Translations under genes and position numbers: made by a program
Shown here: one piece after another, positions 16,018 to 25,576 of the stretch
Numbering within the stretch: position 1 is the stretch's first letter
Layout: each line of letters starts with the position of its first letter
The notes under the pieces: model-generated
The model's database searches: none
The model's input: only the letters and a program-made list of their open reading frames with translations
Told to the model about the DNA's origin: nothing
Assembly: GCF_037201965.1 (NCBI RefSeq)
Contig: NZ_CP147518.1
Coordinates: 3,961,001 to 4,025,000 of the forward strand
DNA from: Spirosoma sp. SC4-14
GTDB lineage: Bacteria > Bacteroidota > Bacteroidia > Cytophagales > Spirosomataceae
Direction: 5' to 3'
DNA: 64,000 bases

Positions 16018-17577
16018 ATGCACAACAAACTCTTCTTAACCAGTCTGCTCCTGGGCAGTACGTTACTGGGTTATGGACAGACCGAAAAGCTGGACATGAC
16101 CACCATCCAGAAAATTCGGGAGGAAGGCCTTGAGCACTCCCAGGTTATGGAAACGGCCTTTTATCTGACCGATGTCAATGGCCCTCGCTTACAAGGCCCC
16201 GGCTTTATGAAGGCTGCCAACTGGGCAAAAGGGAAACTTGCCGGCTGGGGTTTACAGAATGCCCGTCTGGAAGCCTGGGGCGAGTGGGGCAAAGGCTGGG
16301 GTGTTGAGCATTGCTACCTGGCCATGACCGCTCCCTACTACAAAACGATCATTGCTGTTCCCAGAGCCTGGAGTGGCAGTACGAATAAACTACAGGCTGC
16401 CGATATTCTCTACATCAGCGCCAACGATACTACGGCTCTGGAAAGTTACCGGAGTAAGCTAAAAAACAAGGTTATTCTGCTGGAACAGAACTATACCATT
16501 TCGCCCACCTATAAGGCCGATGCCACGCGCTTTACGGATGAAGCATTAGCGAAAATGGCCAATGAAGCTGCCAGCCCACGAGCTGGCAACGACACGACCT
16601 ACCGTAGCCGTATTCTGGCTATGCGCACCCAGAATGCCTTTAACCAGAAGATGCGGAAACTGGCCAAACAGGAAGGTGCGCTGGGTATGCTGAATACTAC
16701 CCAGAACAGTGTTGATGGAACTCTCTTTGTTAGTGGCGACTATGCCAATGCTGCCCTGGGTGCTACCCCCGACGATCTGGCCGACCTGTCGATTGCGGCA
16801 GAAGACTACCTGACGCTCTGCCGACTTATGAAAGCGGGGGTGCCCGTAAAACTGGAATTAGAGGTTAAAACGAAATTTTATACCGACGACACCAAAGGCT
16901 ATAACGTGCTGGCCGAAATTCCGGGAACCGACCCAACGCTAAAAGACGAAGTGGTGATGCTGGGTGCCCATTTCGACTCCTGGCATGCAGCCACCGGTGC
17001 CACCGACAATGCAGCAGGCAGTTCGGTCATGATGGAAGCTGTGCGAATTTTAAAAACAATTGGTGTCAAATCGCGCCGTACTATCCGGATCGCTCTCTGG
17101 AGCGGAGAAGAACAGGGCTTGCATGGCTCTAAAAACTACGTTGCCAACCATCTGGTCGATAAGGCTACGAATAAACTTAGCCCCGAAGGCAACAATATTG
17201 CCGCTTATTTCAACGTCGATAATGGCACCGGTAAAATTCGGGGCGTGTATGTACAGGGGAACGACGAAGTTGGGCCAATTTTCACTCAATGGCTAACCCC
17301 ATTCCACGACCTGGGTGCAACAACTGTAACGCCCAGAAATACGGGTGGCACTGATCACCTTTCGTTCGACCGCGTTGGTCTGCCGGGTTTCCAGTTTATT
17401 CAGGACCCCATCGAATACAGCACCCGGACGCACCATACCAACATGGACACTTACGACCATCTGCAACCCGACGATCTGAAACAGGCGGCTACTGTAGTGG
17501 CCAGCTTTGTGTATAACGCAGCCATGCGCGACCAGAAACTGCCTCGCAAAGCACCGGCTACCCAGGCATCGCGGTAA
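16018..17577 (+). CDS. M28 family metallopeptidase (exported)
   Basis: I chose the ATG at 16018 because it gives a clean signal peptide (MHNKLFLTSLLLGSTLLGYG); the longer frame upstream has none and overlaps the divergent Nudix gene. A PA-like insert domain is at about 120-250. The M28 catalytic region carries the zinc and catalytic residues in LGAHFDSWHAATGATDNAAG, WSGEEQGLHGS, NVDNGTG and the final THHTNMDTYDHL. It is a periplasmic or secreted aminopeptidase/carboxypeptidase-type enzyme. It is transcribed alone and followed by a hairpin at 17593-17644. Confidence 0.92.
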   Translation: MHNKLFLTSLLLGSTLLGYGQTEKLDMTTIQKIREEGLEHSQVMETAFYLTDVNGPRLQGPGFMKAANWAKGKLAGWGLQNARLEAWGEWGKGWGVEHCYLAMTAPYYKTIIAVPRAWSGSTNKLQAADILYISANDTTALESYRSKLKNKVILLEQNYTISPTYKADATRFTDEALAKMANEAASPRAGNDTTYRSRILAMRTQNAFNQKMRKLAKQEGALGMLNTTQNSVDGTLFVSGDYANAALGATPDDLADLSIAAEDYLTLCRLMKAGVPVKLELEVKTKFYTDDTKGYNVLAEIPGTDPTLKDEVVMLGAHFDSWHAATGATDNAAGSSVMMEAVRILKTIGVKSRRTIRIALWSGEEQGLHGSKNYVANHLVDKATNKLSPEGNNIAAYFNVDNGTGKIRGVYVQGNDEVGPIFTQWLTPFHDLGATTVTPRNTGGTDHLSFDRVGLPGFQFIQDPIEYSTRTHHTNMDTYDHLQPDDLKQAATVVASFVYNAAMRDQKLPRKAPATQASR

Positions 17578-17592
17578 ACTATACTGGTGCTT

Positions 17593-17644
17593 TTTACAGC
17601 CGTGCTCTGATAGCTTTGATAGCAAACTGTGGCACGGCTGTAAA
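17593..17644. terminator. Hairpin after the M28 peptidase gene
   Basis: TTTACAGCCGTGC (17593-17605) and GCACGGCTGTAAA (17632-17644) form a perfect 13-bp stem, with a shorter GATAGCTTTGATAG element in the loop. It begins 15 bases after the M28 stop codon. No strong U-tract follows, but its position supports terminator function. Confidence 0.6.
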
Positions 17645-17831
17645 CCAGAGGACAGCAAATAAACCTAAAATAAAAATAAGTACACTATAAAATTTATCCT
17701 TTTCAAAGTTTAGCGTTTCTTAACACCAAAATATAAGTACAACAACCTTTTAGTATTTAAAAAGATATATATAAATTACCTCGCGTAACTCGTATTTCCA
17801 CAATTTAGCCTTTTGGCAACAGAATCAGAGG

Positions 17832-20800
17832 ATGAGCATATCATTTGCGACTTCCCGCTTTTTACCCATTTCTGTACTCACCTGGAGTATTCTGCTTTTT
17901 TGTGTCACATCTTCCCATCTATGCTCTGGACAGACACCTGTATTTCAGCATCTGGACAGTAGAGATGGTCTATCCCAAAACACAGTACTATCTATTAGTC
18001 AGGATGATCGCGGATTTATCTGGATAGGCACACCAGAAGGCCTGAACCGGTATGATTCGCATAACTTCCGGATTTATCAGCATACCTCCACAAACTCTGC
18101 CAGCCTTTCTTCCGAATGGGTATCCTGCACCTTGTTCGATAAAAACCACACGCTCTGGGTAGGCACCCACCAAGGGCTCAACAAATACAACCCAAAGACG
18201 GATTCGTTTCAGTCGATATTTCATAATCCGGCCAATAAGCAAACTATAAGTAACAATTTCATTATCTGTATGTTCCAGGATCGGCGGGGACGAATCTGGA
18301 TTGGCACTCAGGCGGGACTCAATCAACTTATCGATCCGAAAACCAATCAGTTCAAACAGTATACGTTTCCGGGGCATACCAACACCATCAACAGCATATG
18401 CGAAGACCAGGTAGGCAACCTCTGGCTGGGGACCGATGACGGGCTTGTTCGGATGACATTCGATCAACATACTGTTCATTCTAAACTATTCCGCAACAAG
18501 TCAGGCACGCCCAATAGTCTTCGGGAAAATACAGTTACGGCTCTGGCTATCGATTCGCAGCAGACGTTATGGATCGGTACTAAACATGGTGAGCTGGACC
18601 GGCTCAACCTTGCCGATGAATCGTTTACTCATTTCCGCCAGGCAATTTTTGGTTTGTCGGGCTCATCGCATGATGAAATTTTCTGCATGTTCACCGACCG
18701 AAACGGTACACTGCGGATTGGAACTCCCGAAGGATTAGTGAATCTGGAAACAAAGTCTCTACAAATTACCCGTTACCAGAATGATGTAGACAATCCCAAT
18801 AGCTTAGGCGACAATAATATCTTTTGTATTTTTCAGGACCAACAGGGGTCTATATGGCTCGGAACCTACTACAACGGTATCAATATTCTTCATCCAGATA
18901 ACACCCCCTTTAAGCTTATTACATCTAAAACACTGGGAATCAAGAATATAAACCAAATCACAGAAGACAAAAAACACAATTTGTGGGTCGGTTCAGATGG
19001 AGGTGGTTTAGATTATCTGGATCGCCGGACTGGGGCTTTAACCCATTACGGTGCGGGTCCGGGAAAGCTGCCGTCGCTCCAGACAAAAGCTATTTTTGTC
19101 GACAAAGCAGGCTACACATGGGCAGGCATGCGTCGGGGAGGTATTAGCCGACTGGATCCCGACCATCGGGAATGGGTTTCGTATCACCATGACCCGAAGG
19201 ATTCCTCCTCTATTAAATCTGATAATGTCTATGCTATACTGGAGGATAGCCAACAACGGCTCTGGGTCTTAACCAGCGATGGGGTTTCTGTTTTCAACAA
19301 CCGGCAAGGCCATTTACAGCCATATACGTTCAACGATCCGGTGCAGAACCAGTTAGATTCTCTGGTGGGTTTCACCATTCAGGAGGATCAGTGGAATAAT
19401 ATCTGGATCGGAAAACGAGGAGGCTCATATCTGCTTAGTTCTGCAACAAACAAGCTAATCTGGCTCCCTTTCACCAAGACCTCCCGTACTCCCAGCCAGT
19501 ATATAACCGCAATACACCAGGATCGCCTGGGTAGAATTTGGGCTGCCACCCGAAGAGATGGGTTGAAACGATTTGACGAACATCAATATAAATTTGTTAA
19601 CTATTCGGCCAAAGACGGCTTCCCAGAAATCTCAATAACTTCCTGCGAAAGTGATCGATTGGGCATATTGTGGCTAACCAGTCCACATGGGCTTATTCGG
19701 TATGACCCTGCCAGAAAAAAAAGCCTCCTATATACCTCTTCGGATGGTATTATTGGCAGTGAATTCGAACCCGGCGCATCGTTCTGCGGGCATGATGGCA
19801 AGCTATATTTTGGCACCAATAATGGGCTGATTTATTTCGACCCAATGGCCATTCGTATCAACAATCAGCCACCAAATGTGGCCTTTACCTCACTCGAAGT
19901 AGCTAATAAACCCGTTCAGATTGGCGATAGTACTAATTTATTGACTACTGAAATAAGTCTTACCAGGCAGTTGACATTTACTTATCAGCAGAACTTTTTT
20001 ACTATCACCTTTGCGGTATTAAATTATTTAAAATCGGAAAAGAACCAGTTTGCTTACAAAATGGAGGGTATAGATAACGAATGGCATTACCTGAAAACGC
20101 CTTCCGTTACGTTTAACAATTTACCTGCCGGCCATTATACGCTGATGGTAAAAGGAGCTAATAATGATGGTGTATGGAGTAAAAAACCAGCGCAGATCGC
20201 TATAACTATTCTGCCACCTCTCTGGAAAACCTGGTGGGCCAGTTGTATCTATTTCCTTTCGGTTTGTGCCTTACTCTATTTTATTTTACGCTCGTTCTGG
20301 CTCCGGGCTACAATTCGGCGCGAGCAGGAACTGCATCAGGCTAAGCTAGACTTCTTCACAAACATCTCCCACGAAATCCGCACACATTTAACCTTAATCA
20401 TTGGCCCAATCGATCTGCTCCTGTTCAGTAAAAAAGAAGACAAGGAGGTTCAGACTCAGCTAACCTATGCCAAAAATAGCTCGAGTAACTTGTTAAATCT
20501 GGTCACTGAGCTACTGGATTTCAGAAAAGCCGAAGCCCAAAAACTCCCCTTATTCATTGAAGAAAATGAATTGGTGAGTTTTGTTAAGAGCATATTACTT
20601 TCATTCAACTATGAATCCGAAAAAAGAAATATTTCGCTTACGTTTACAAGCAATAAAGACTCCGTTCTTCTCTGGTTCGATCCCGACCAATTTGCAAAAG
20701 TGATTTATAATTTACTCTCAAACGCGTTTAAATTTATTCAGGATGGTGGAGAAATAACAGTTCATATTCAGGAAGAACTTAACATTGTTAAGATTAGCAT

Positions 20801-21110
20801 TTCAGACAATGGAAAAGGGATTTCGGAAGAAAACGTCAAAAAACTTTTCACCAACTATTTTCAGGTATACGACTTTGATTCACAAAATACGGGCTATGGT
20901 ATAGGACTCGCGCTCGCTAAAACAATTACCGAACTGCATCATGGAGTGCTGACGGTTGAGAGTTGGGAGGCTAAGCACGGCAAACCTGGCTATACCCGCT
21001 TCTTCATTGTTCTGCTAAAAGGAAACAATCATTTTGCCAAAGAGCTATTACCCAGTCAGCCAGCTAATCCAAAAAACCAAATCAATAAGCCATCGTCAAG
21101 AATCTCATAA
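17832..21110 (+). CDS. Two-component-propeller sensor histidine kinase without receiver/AraC half
   Basis: The 1092-residue protein has a signal peptide, then two seven-bladed propeller domains (two-component regulator propeller repeats with I/LWIGT blades, about 30-690) and a Y_Y_Y domain (about 700-790). One membrane helix lies at about 795-818, followed by HisKA (about 838-905) and HATPase_c (about 945-1065: N-box YNLLSNAFKF, G1 DNGKGIS, G2 GYGIGLALA). The phosphoacceptor is His847 in NISHEIRTHLT, where the usual Pro after RT is replaced by His. Most members with this front end continue into receiver and AraC domains (about 1350-1400 aa). This one stops after the ATPase domain and the next gene starts 41 bases later, so its response regulator must lie elsewhere. 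Confidence 0.9.
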   Translation: MSISFATSRFLPISVLTWSILLFCVTSSHLCSGQTPVFQHLDSRDGLSQNTVLSISQDDRGFIWIGTPEGLNRYDSHNFRIYQHTSTNSASLSSEWVSCTLFDKNHTLWVGTHQGLNKYNPKTDSFQSIFHNPANKQTISNNFIICMFQDRRGRIWIGTQAGLNQLIDPKTNQFKQYTFPGHTNTINSICEDQVGNLWLGTDDGLVRMTFDQHTVHSKLFRNKSGTPNSLRENTVTALAIDSQQTLWIGTKHGELDRLNLADESFTHFRQAIFGLSGSSHDEIFCMFTDRNGTLRIGTPEGLVNLETKSLQITRYQNDVDNPNSLGDNNIFCIFQDQQGSIWLGTYYNGINILHPDNTPFKLITSKTLGIKNINQITEDKKHNLWVGSDGGGLDYLDRRTGALTHYGAGPGKLPSLQTKAIFVDKAGYTWAGMRRGGISRLDPDHREWVSYHHDPKDSSSIKSDNVYAILEDSQQRLWVLTSDGVSVFNNRQGHLQPYTFNDPVQNQLDSLVGFTIQEDQWNNIWIGKRGGSYLLSSATNKLIWLPFTKTSRTPSQYITAIHQDRLGRIWAATRRDGLKRFDEHQYKFVNYSAKDGFPEISITSCESDRLGILWLTSPHGLIRYDPARKKSLLYTSSDGIIGSEFEPGASFCGHDGKLYFGTNNGLIYFDPMAIRINNQPPNVAFTSLEVANKPVQIGDSTNLLTTEISLTRQLTFTYQQNFFTITFAVLNYLKSEKNQFAYKMEGIDNEWHYLKTPSVTFNNLPAGHYTLMVKGANNDGVWSKKPAQIAITILPPLWKTWWASCIYFLSVCALLYFILRSFWLRATIRREQELHQAKLDFFTNISHEIRTHLTLIIGPIDLLLFSKKEDKEVQTQLTYAKNSSSNLLNLVTELLDFRKAEAQKLPLFIEENELVSFVKSILLSFNYESEKRNISLTFTSNKDSVLLWFDPDQFAKVIYNLLSNAFKFIQDGGEITVHIQEELNIVKISISDNGKGISEENVKKLFTNYFQVYDFDSQNTGYGIGLALAKTITELHHGVLTVESWEAKHGKPGYTRFFIVLLKGNNHFAKELLPSQPANPKNQINKPSSRIS

Positions 21111-21139
21111 GGCAGTGTGCCAATAATAGCCTGTGGCTT

Positions 21140-21147
21140 TACTTTTG
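21140..21147 (+). promoter_or_regulatory. -7 promoter element immediately before the M61 gene
   Basis: TACTTTTG fits the TAnnTTTG consensus and ends only 4 bases before the M61 ATG (21152). If used, transcription would begin at or next to the start codon, giving a leaderless mRNA. Confidence 0.4.
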
Positions 21148-21151
21148 CCCT

Positions 21152-22972
21152 ATGAAAACTCCATTCTTCACAGTTTTTGCCTGTTTACTGATTCGCCTAT
21201 GCCTGGCCCAGCCCATTCGGTATGAAATGTCGTTCCCAAACGCCATTCATCACGAAGCACAAATCACCCTCACCGTGTCGCAGTTGCCAAAGCAGCCTGC
21301 CGTATTCCGAATGAGTCGCTCGTCGCCCGGCCGATATGCGACGCACGAGTTCGGAAAAAATGTTTATGATGTAAAGGCCGTTGATGAACAGAACCAACCG
21401 TTAGTCATCAACCGGACCGATGGAGATGTTTATACCGTTCCCAACCATAAAGGTACGGTTAAGGTCTCCTACACGATCTACGGCAACTACCCCGATGGTA
21501 CCTATATGGGCATCGATCCGAAGAGTATCCACCTGAATATGCCCGCTACATTCATGTGGATCAAGGGATTCGATCAGCGCCCCATCGAAGTAAAATTCAA
21601 CCTGCCGTCTGAAAACATAGGGGTTGTGGCTACCCAGCTTGTTCCTGCTGCCGACCGCTACACCTTTACGGCGCCCGGTTTGCAATACTTCATGGATTCA
21701 CCGGTGAAAATCGGCCAGCTTAACGTAAAGGAATGGAAACGAACCAATACCGATGGACAGCCCATTACCTTTCGGGTGGCTCTGGAAGCGGCCGTTGCCG
21801 ACTCGACGGCCGATGGCTTTGCCCAAAAAATTGCCCGGATCGTCGATCAGGCCAAAGCCGTTTATGGCGAATTTCCGGCGTATGACTATGGCAACTATAC
21901 GTTTCTGGCCAGTCTGAACCCCTATGTTCGTGGCGACGGTATGGAACACCGCAACTCAACCATGATTGCCGTTCCCATTGCTTTCACGGGGCCCGAGCGT
22001 GTGCTGGGCGTGTTTGCCCACGAGTTTTTCCATTGCTGGAATGTGGAGCGTATTCGCCCTAAAACGCTGGAACCCTTCAATTTCGAAAAAAGCAACATGA
22101 GCTATGAGCTTTGGTTTGCCGAGGGATTTACTCAATATTATGGCGAATTGCTGCTGGTGCGGGCTGGTTTCACGCCTGTCGACATGTATACCAACACACT
22201 TACCAGTATTGTTTCGGGCAAACAACTCACTCCCGGTGGCACCTACTACTCCCCCATCGATGCCAGTTGCCACGCTGTTTTTGTCGATGCCGGTGTATCT
22301 GTCGACCGCGCGAATTACGTAAATATGTTTACATCGTATTATACCTACGGCGCTGCGGTTGCGCTGGCATTGGACCTGGAGCTACGGCAGCGCAATCTGT
22401 CGCTGGACACCTATATGCAGGCCCTCTGGAAACGGTTTGGTAAACCCGAGCAACCCTATACTGTTGATGGTTTGCAAACGGTACTGGCAGGCCTTACGTC
22501 GCCCGATTTTGCCCGTTCTTTTTTTAGTAAATACATTTACGGTCACCAGCCTATCGATTATGCCTCACTACTTACGAAGGCAGGATTAACGATCAAAAAA
22601 GCGCAGGAAGGGCATGCCTGGCTGGGCAATGTTCGCTATTCGGAGTCCGACAACGGGTTGCAGATAATGACCAATACCGTTCGCGAAACGCCCATTTACC
22701 AGGCAGGGCTGGATGTCGACGACATCATAACGGCTATTGATGGGCAGTCCGTACTAAAAATTTCTGATATGCAGTCAATTCTGGGTCAGCATAAACCCGG
22801 CGATACAATTCGGGTAACCTACATGCATCGGGGCGAATCGCGCACGGCCCCCATTGCCTTAATTGAAAATCCAGCCATTTCAGTTCAACTGTACGAAAAA
22901 GCGGGCCTATCGCTTACGCCAGAGATGCAATCGTTTCGCGACAACTGGCTGAAGGCTAAAGCCGTTAAATAA
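21152..22972 (+). CDS. M61 family metallopeptidase with C-terminal PDZ domain
   Basis: The 606-residue exported peptidase has a signal peptide (to about residue 19). An N-terminal beta-sandwich (about 20-170) precedes the zinc catalytic domain, with HEFFH at 290-294 and the distal ligand glutamate in LWFAEGFTQYY. A PDZ domain is at about 500-590 (LQIMTNTVRETPIYQAGLDVDDIITAIDGQ). Family members cleave N-terminal residues, with preference for glycine or alanine in characterised glycyl aminopeptidases. All catalytic motifs are intact. It lies downstream of the sensor kinase, but a -7 element directly before the ATG suggests its own promoter. Confidence 0.93.
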   Translation: MKTPFFTVFACLLIRLCLAQPIRYEMSFPNAIHHEAQITLTVSQLPKQPAVFRMSRSSPGRYATHEFGKNVYDVKAVDEQNQPLVINRTDGDVYTVPNHKGTVKVSYTIYGNYPDGTYMGIDPKSIHLNMPATFMWIKGFDQRPIEVKFNLPSENIGVVATQLVPAADRYTFTAPGLQYFMDSPVKIGQLNVKEWKRTNTDGQPITFRVALEAAVADSTADGFAQKIARIVDQAKAVYGEFPAYDYGNYTFLASLNPYVRGDGMEHRNSTMIAVPIAFTGPERVLGVFAHEFFHCWNVERIRPKTLEPFNFEKSNMSYELWFAEGFTQYYGELLLVRAGFTPVDMYTNTLTSIVSGKQLTPGGTYYSPIDASCHAVFVDAGVSVDRANYVNMFTSYYTYGAAVALALDLELRQRNLSLDTYMQALWKRFGKPEQPYTVDGLQTVLAGLTSPDFARSFFSKYIYGHQPIDYASLLTKAGLTIKKAQEGHAWLGNVRYSESDNGLQIMTNTVRETPIYQAGLDVDDIITAIDGQSVLKISDMQSILGQHKPGDTIRVTYMHRGESRTAPIALIENPAISVQLYEKAGLSLTPEMQSFRDNWLKAKAVK

Positions 22973-22996
22973 TCCCCTCCAGAATTGTTACCTTTG
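22965..22996 (+). promoter_or_regulatory. Promoter of the CDF transporter gene
   Basis: A perfect -7 element TACCTTTG (22989-22996) is preceded at 21 bases by TTA (22965-22967), a weak match to the -33 TTG. The downstream ATG is at 23024, giving a leader of about 20 bases. Confidence 0.5.
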
Positions 22997-23023
22997 CCGT
23001 TTTAATTGCACCGGACAGGCGTT

Positions 23024-24031
23024 ATGAGTGTAAGTCAACAAACCAAATACCGATGGATGGGCATCTCATTAGGACTGAGTATTGTCCTGCTGATTGTGAA
23101 GTTCACGGCCTATTTTGTAACCTATTCAACAGCCATTCTGTCCGACGCAGTTGAATCTATCGTTAACGTGATTGCCAGCGGATTTGCGTTCTATAGTATT
23201 TACCTGGCTGGCCAGCCCCGCGACCAGAACCACCCCTATGGTCACGGCAAAGTTGAGTTTCTGTCATCGGGGTTCGAAGGGGCCATGATCCTGTCGGCAG
23301 GTCTGGTCATTGTCTGGCAGGCGATCCTCAGCTTTTTCGAACCCAAAGTTCTCTCCAACCTCGATCTGGGTTTTGGCCTGATTGGTATAACTGCCCTTGC
23401 CAATGCGTTTGTTGGCTGGATGCTCGTTCGGGCGGGGCGACAGACCGACTCGCTGGCGCTCATTGCCGACGGGCGGCATCTGCTTACCGACACCATCAGT
23501 AGTATTGTAGTGATGGCAGGAGTAGCATTGGTAGCCTTAACCGGCAAACACTGGATCGATAGCGCGCTGTCGATGCTACTGTCGCTTGTGATTATTTACA
23601 ACGGCTTTCAGCTTATCCGGCAGTCGGTAGCCCGGCTGATGGATGAGACCGATACGCCTACCCTGGCCCGCGTGGTAGCCTTGCTAAACAACCATAAAGA
23701 CAAAAACTGGATTGATGTGCATAACCTTAGGGTCCAGAAATATGGTGCCGATCTGCATATTGATTGCCACCTGACACTGCCGCATTATTGGGAACTAAAC
23801 AAAGTTCACGACGAAGTTCATCACTTTGAAGATATTCTTAAAGAAGGTTTCCCGGCCGAAGTCGAGATTTTTGTTCATGCCGATCCATGCGAAAAAGAAT
23901 GTTGCCACTATTGCCGGGTGTCAAACTGCGCCGTACGGGCATCGGCCTTTATGAATGACGTAGCCTGGACATCTGAAAATCTACCGCTGAATCAGAAGCA
24001 TTTTGTACCGTTGGAACCATCGAGCCTATAA
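23024..24031 (+). CDS. Cation diffusion facilitator metal transporter with Cys-rich tail
   Basis: CDF proteins export Zn2+, Cd2+, Co2+, Fe2+ or Mn2+ from the cytoplasm in exchange for protons. The 335-residue product (from the ATG at 23024) has six membrane helices. The helix-II site reads SDAVESIVN and the helix-V site ADGRHLLTDT; HPYGHGKVEF is also typical. The cytoplasmic C-terminal domain has HxDxH-like segments (DLHIDCHLTL, KVHDEVHHFED). The protein ends with a cluster of cysteines in DPCEKECCHYCRVSNC, an extra metal site that may sense metal. The metal is not determinable from sequence. The next gene (SIMPL) follows by 11 bases, probably in the same operon. Confidence 0.92.
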   Translation: MSVSQQTKYRWMGISLGLSIVLLIVKFTAYFVTYSTAILSDAVESIVNVIASGFAFYSIYLAGQPRDQNHPYGHGKVEFLSSGFEGAMILSAGLVIVWQAILSFFEPKVLSNLDLGFGLIGITALANAFVGWMLVRAGRQTDSLALIADGRHLLTDTISSIVVMAGVALVALTGKHWIDSALSMLLSLVIIYNGFQLIRQSVARLMDETDTPTLARVVALLNNHKDKNWIDVHNLRVQKYGADLHIDCHLTLPHYWELNKVHDEVHHFEDILKEGFPAEVEIFVHADPCEKECCHYCRVSNCAVRASAFMNDVAWTSENLPLNQKHFVPLEPSSL

Positions 24032-24042
24032 TTACTCTTCTC

Positions 24043-24786
24043 ATGATCAACGTTCTTCGCTACGCTCTCAATAGTACCTGCCTGCTGTTTACGCTTATGG
24101 CCGTTTTAGCACAACCCAGGCTGGGGTTAGCTCAATCAACAGAAAATCATTTGACGGTAACCGGAAAAGTTACGGAAGAAGTCCCGGCCGATGAAGCTGT
24201 TCTTACCATTACCCTCACCCATAGCGACGACAAAGACATCACTTTAGTTTATGAACAGAATAAAGCCGCCCGGGAACAGTTGATTGGTATCTTAACGCAA
24301 CTAAAAGTACCCAGCAAAGACATTCAGATTTATCAGGTGCAGGTTCGTAAAGAACGGGACTATTCGATGGGTCCGGGCATGGGGCAATCCAGTGAAAAGC
24401 TTAAAAGTTATCAGCGTATAGCGATCCACTTCAGCGATTTAACCCGGTATGGCCAGGTTCAGCAGCGGCTGGCAGCGGATGGCTTCACCGATTTAAGTTC
24501 TACGTTTTCCGTGAGCAACCCCAAAGACATCGAACTTAGGTTAACCGAACTGGCTGTTGCGAATGCGAAAGAAAAAGCGGATCGGCTCGCGAAGTCATTC
24601 TCCCGATCCATTAAACGGATGGTACGGATTGGCGATATTGAGGAAACAGAACCCATTGGGTTTATGCTTAACAATAATCCCTATCTGAATACGGTATACA
24701 CAATGGACCCCATGCGTCAGGCAGCCATCGTTCCTCAAACGTTTCGCTATACGGCTGTTGTCAAGGTCGTATTTGAACTGAACTAG
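24043..24786 (+). CDS. SIMPL domain-containing exported protein (DUF541)
   Basis: The 247-residue protein has a signal peptide (about 1-30) and one SIMPL/DUF541 domain (about 37-245). Family features are HLTVTGKVTEEVPADEAVLTITL near the start, a central SYQRIAIHF and the alternating strand pattern to the end. Family members form oligomeric periplasmic or membrane-associated assemblies, and some affect stress tolerance; the biochemical role is unclear. It follows the CDF transporter by 11 bases. Confidence 0.87.
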   Translation: MINVLRYALNSTCLLFTLMAVLAQPRLGLAQSTENHLTVTGKVTEEVPADEAVLTITLTHSDDKDITLVYEQNKAAREQLIGILTQLKVPSKDIQIYQVQVRKERDYSMGPGMGQSSEKLKSYQRIAIHFSDLTRYGQVQQRLAADGFTDLSSTFSVSNPKDIELRLTELAVANAKEKADRLAKSFSRSIKRMVRIGDIEETEPIGFMLNNNPYLNTVYTMDPMRQAAIVPQTFRYTAVVKVVFELN

Positions 24787-24841
24787 GCGAGTTGGGTACC
24801 ATATGGCGTTTTTATCGACCCCAGTACGACCTGCCGCGGGC

Positions 24842-25507
24842 TCAGTTGGATTTCAGCAACGTCCGCAAAGTAAGAATATTGACCGACTCATCGAAAATGG
24901 CCCGGACCGGAATCGAAAAGCCTGAAATGGAAAAACTATTGATCGTCTCTTTTACGCCAAACGAGCCCATTAAGGCATATTCCAGTGTATCGGCGTCGAT
25001 CTCGTATTGTTCAACCGTTCGGCGCAGGGGGTCGATGATCCAGTATTCGGCTACACCGTGGGCGGCATAATCGGCAAATTTGGTTTCCCGGTCAATTTTT
25101 TCGGTGCTCTTCGATAACACTTCTACCACAAAATCAGGGGCGGGGTAATAGAGTTGATCCGGCACAATCTGGGCCGCCTTGTCTGCCCCGAAATAGCAGA
25201 TGTCGGGTTCATAGCTGTTGCGGGTTAATTCGACCAACGCTTTCTCGGCCCGGACATATCCTAACTGACGGTCGTTAACATAAACGTTCAGCAGCGTTGC
25301 CAATAATAACATCGCCGAGTTATGACGGTCCAGGGCTGGCGAATGCACCACAACTTCCCCGTTGATGAATTCGGCTTTTTTATCTTCGTCCAGCCATTCA
25401 TAAAAAGCATGACGCTTCTGGCGTTCTTCGTCCAGAATAGCCTGCACTTTTTGCAGGATAAGTGGAGCCTGAGGGGTGTCTAAAATTTGCAGCAATAGTT
25501 CGGACAT
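24842..25507 (-). CDS. Uma2 family putative endonuclease (DUF820)
   Basis: The 221-residue protein belongs to the Uma2/DUF820 group, which has a PD-(D/E)XK nuclease fold and is abundant in Cyanobacteria and Cytophagales. Putative catalytic residues sit in AEFINGEVVVHSP, YEPDICYFG, PDFVVEVLSKST and KFADYAAHGVAEYWIIDP. The N-terminal 45 residues (QKVQAILDEERQKRHAFYEWL) form helices that related proteins use for oligomerisation. The role of the family is unproven and no partner gene is adjacent. It is convergent with the SIMPL gene. Confidence 0.88.
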   Translation of the reverse strand: MSELLLQILDTPQAPLILQKVQAILDEERQKRHAFYEWLDEDKKAEFINGEVVVHSPALDRHNSAMLLLATLLNVYVNDRQLGYVRAEKALVELTRNSYEPDICYFGADKAAQIVPDQLYYPAPDFVVEVLSKSTEKIDRETKFADYAAHGVAEYWIIDPLRRTVEQYEIDADTLEYALMGSFGVKETINSFSISGFSIPVRAIFDESVNILTLRTLLKSN

Positions 25508-25576
25508 GACGTTGATGGGCTTTGATCAAAGATAACGATTTATTGGCAAAGGTTGTATTCTTCACTTAACCGGCCG

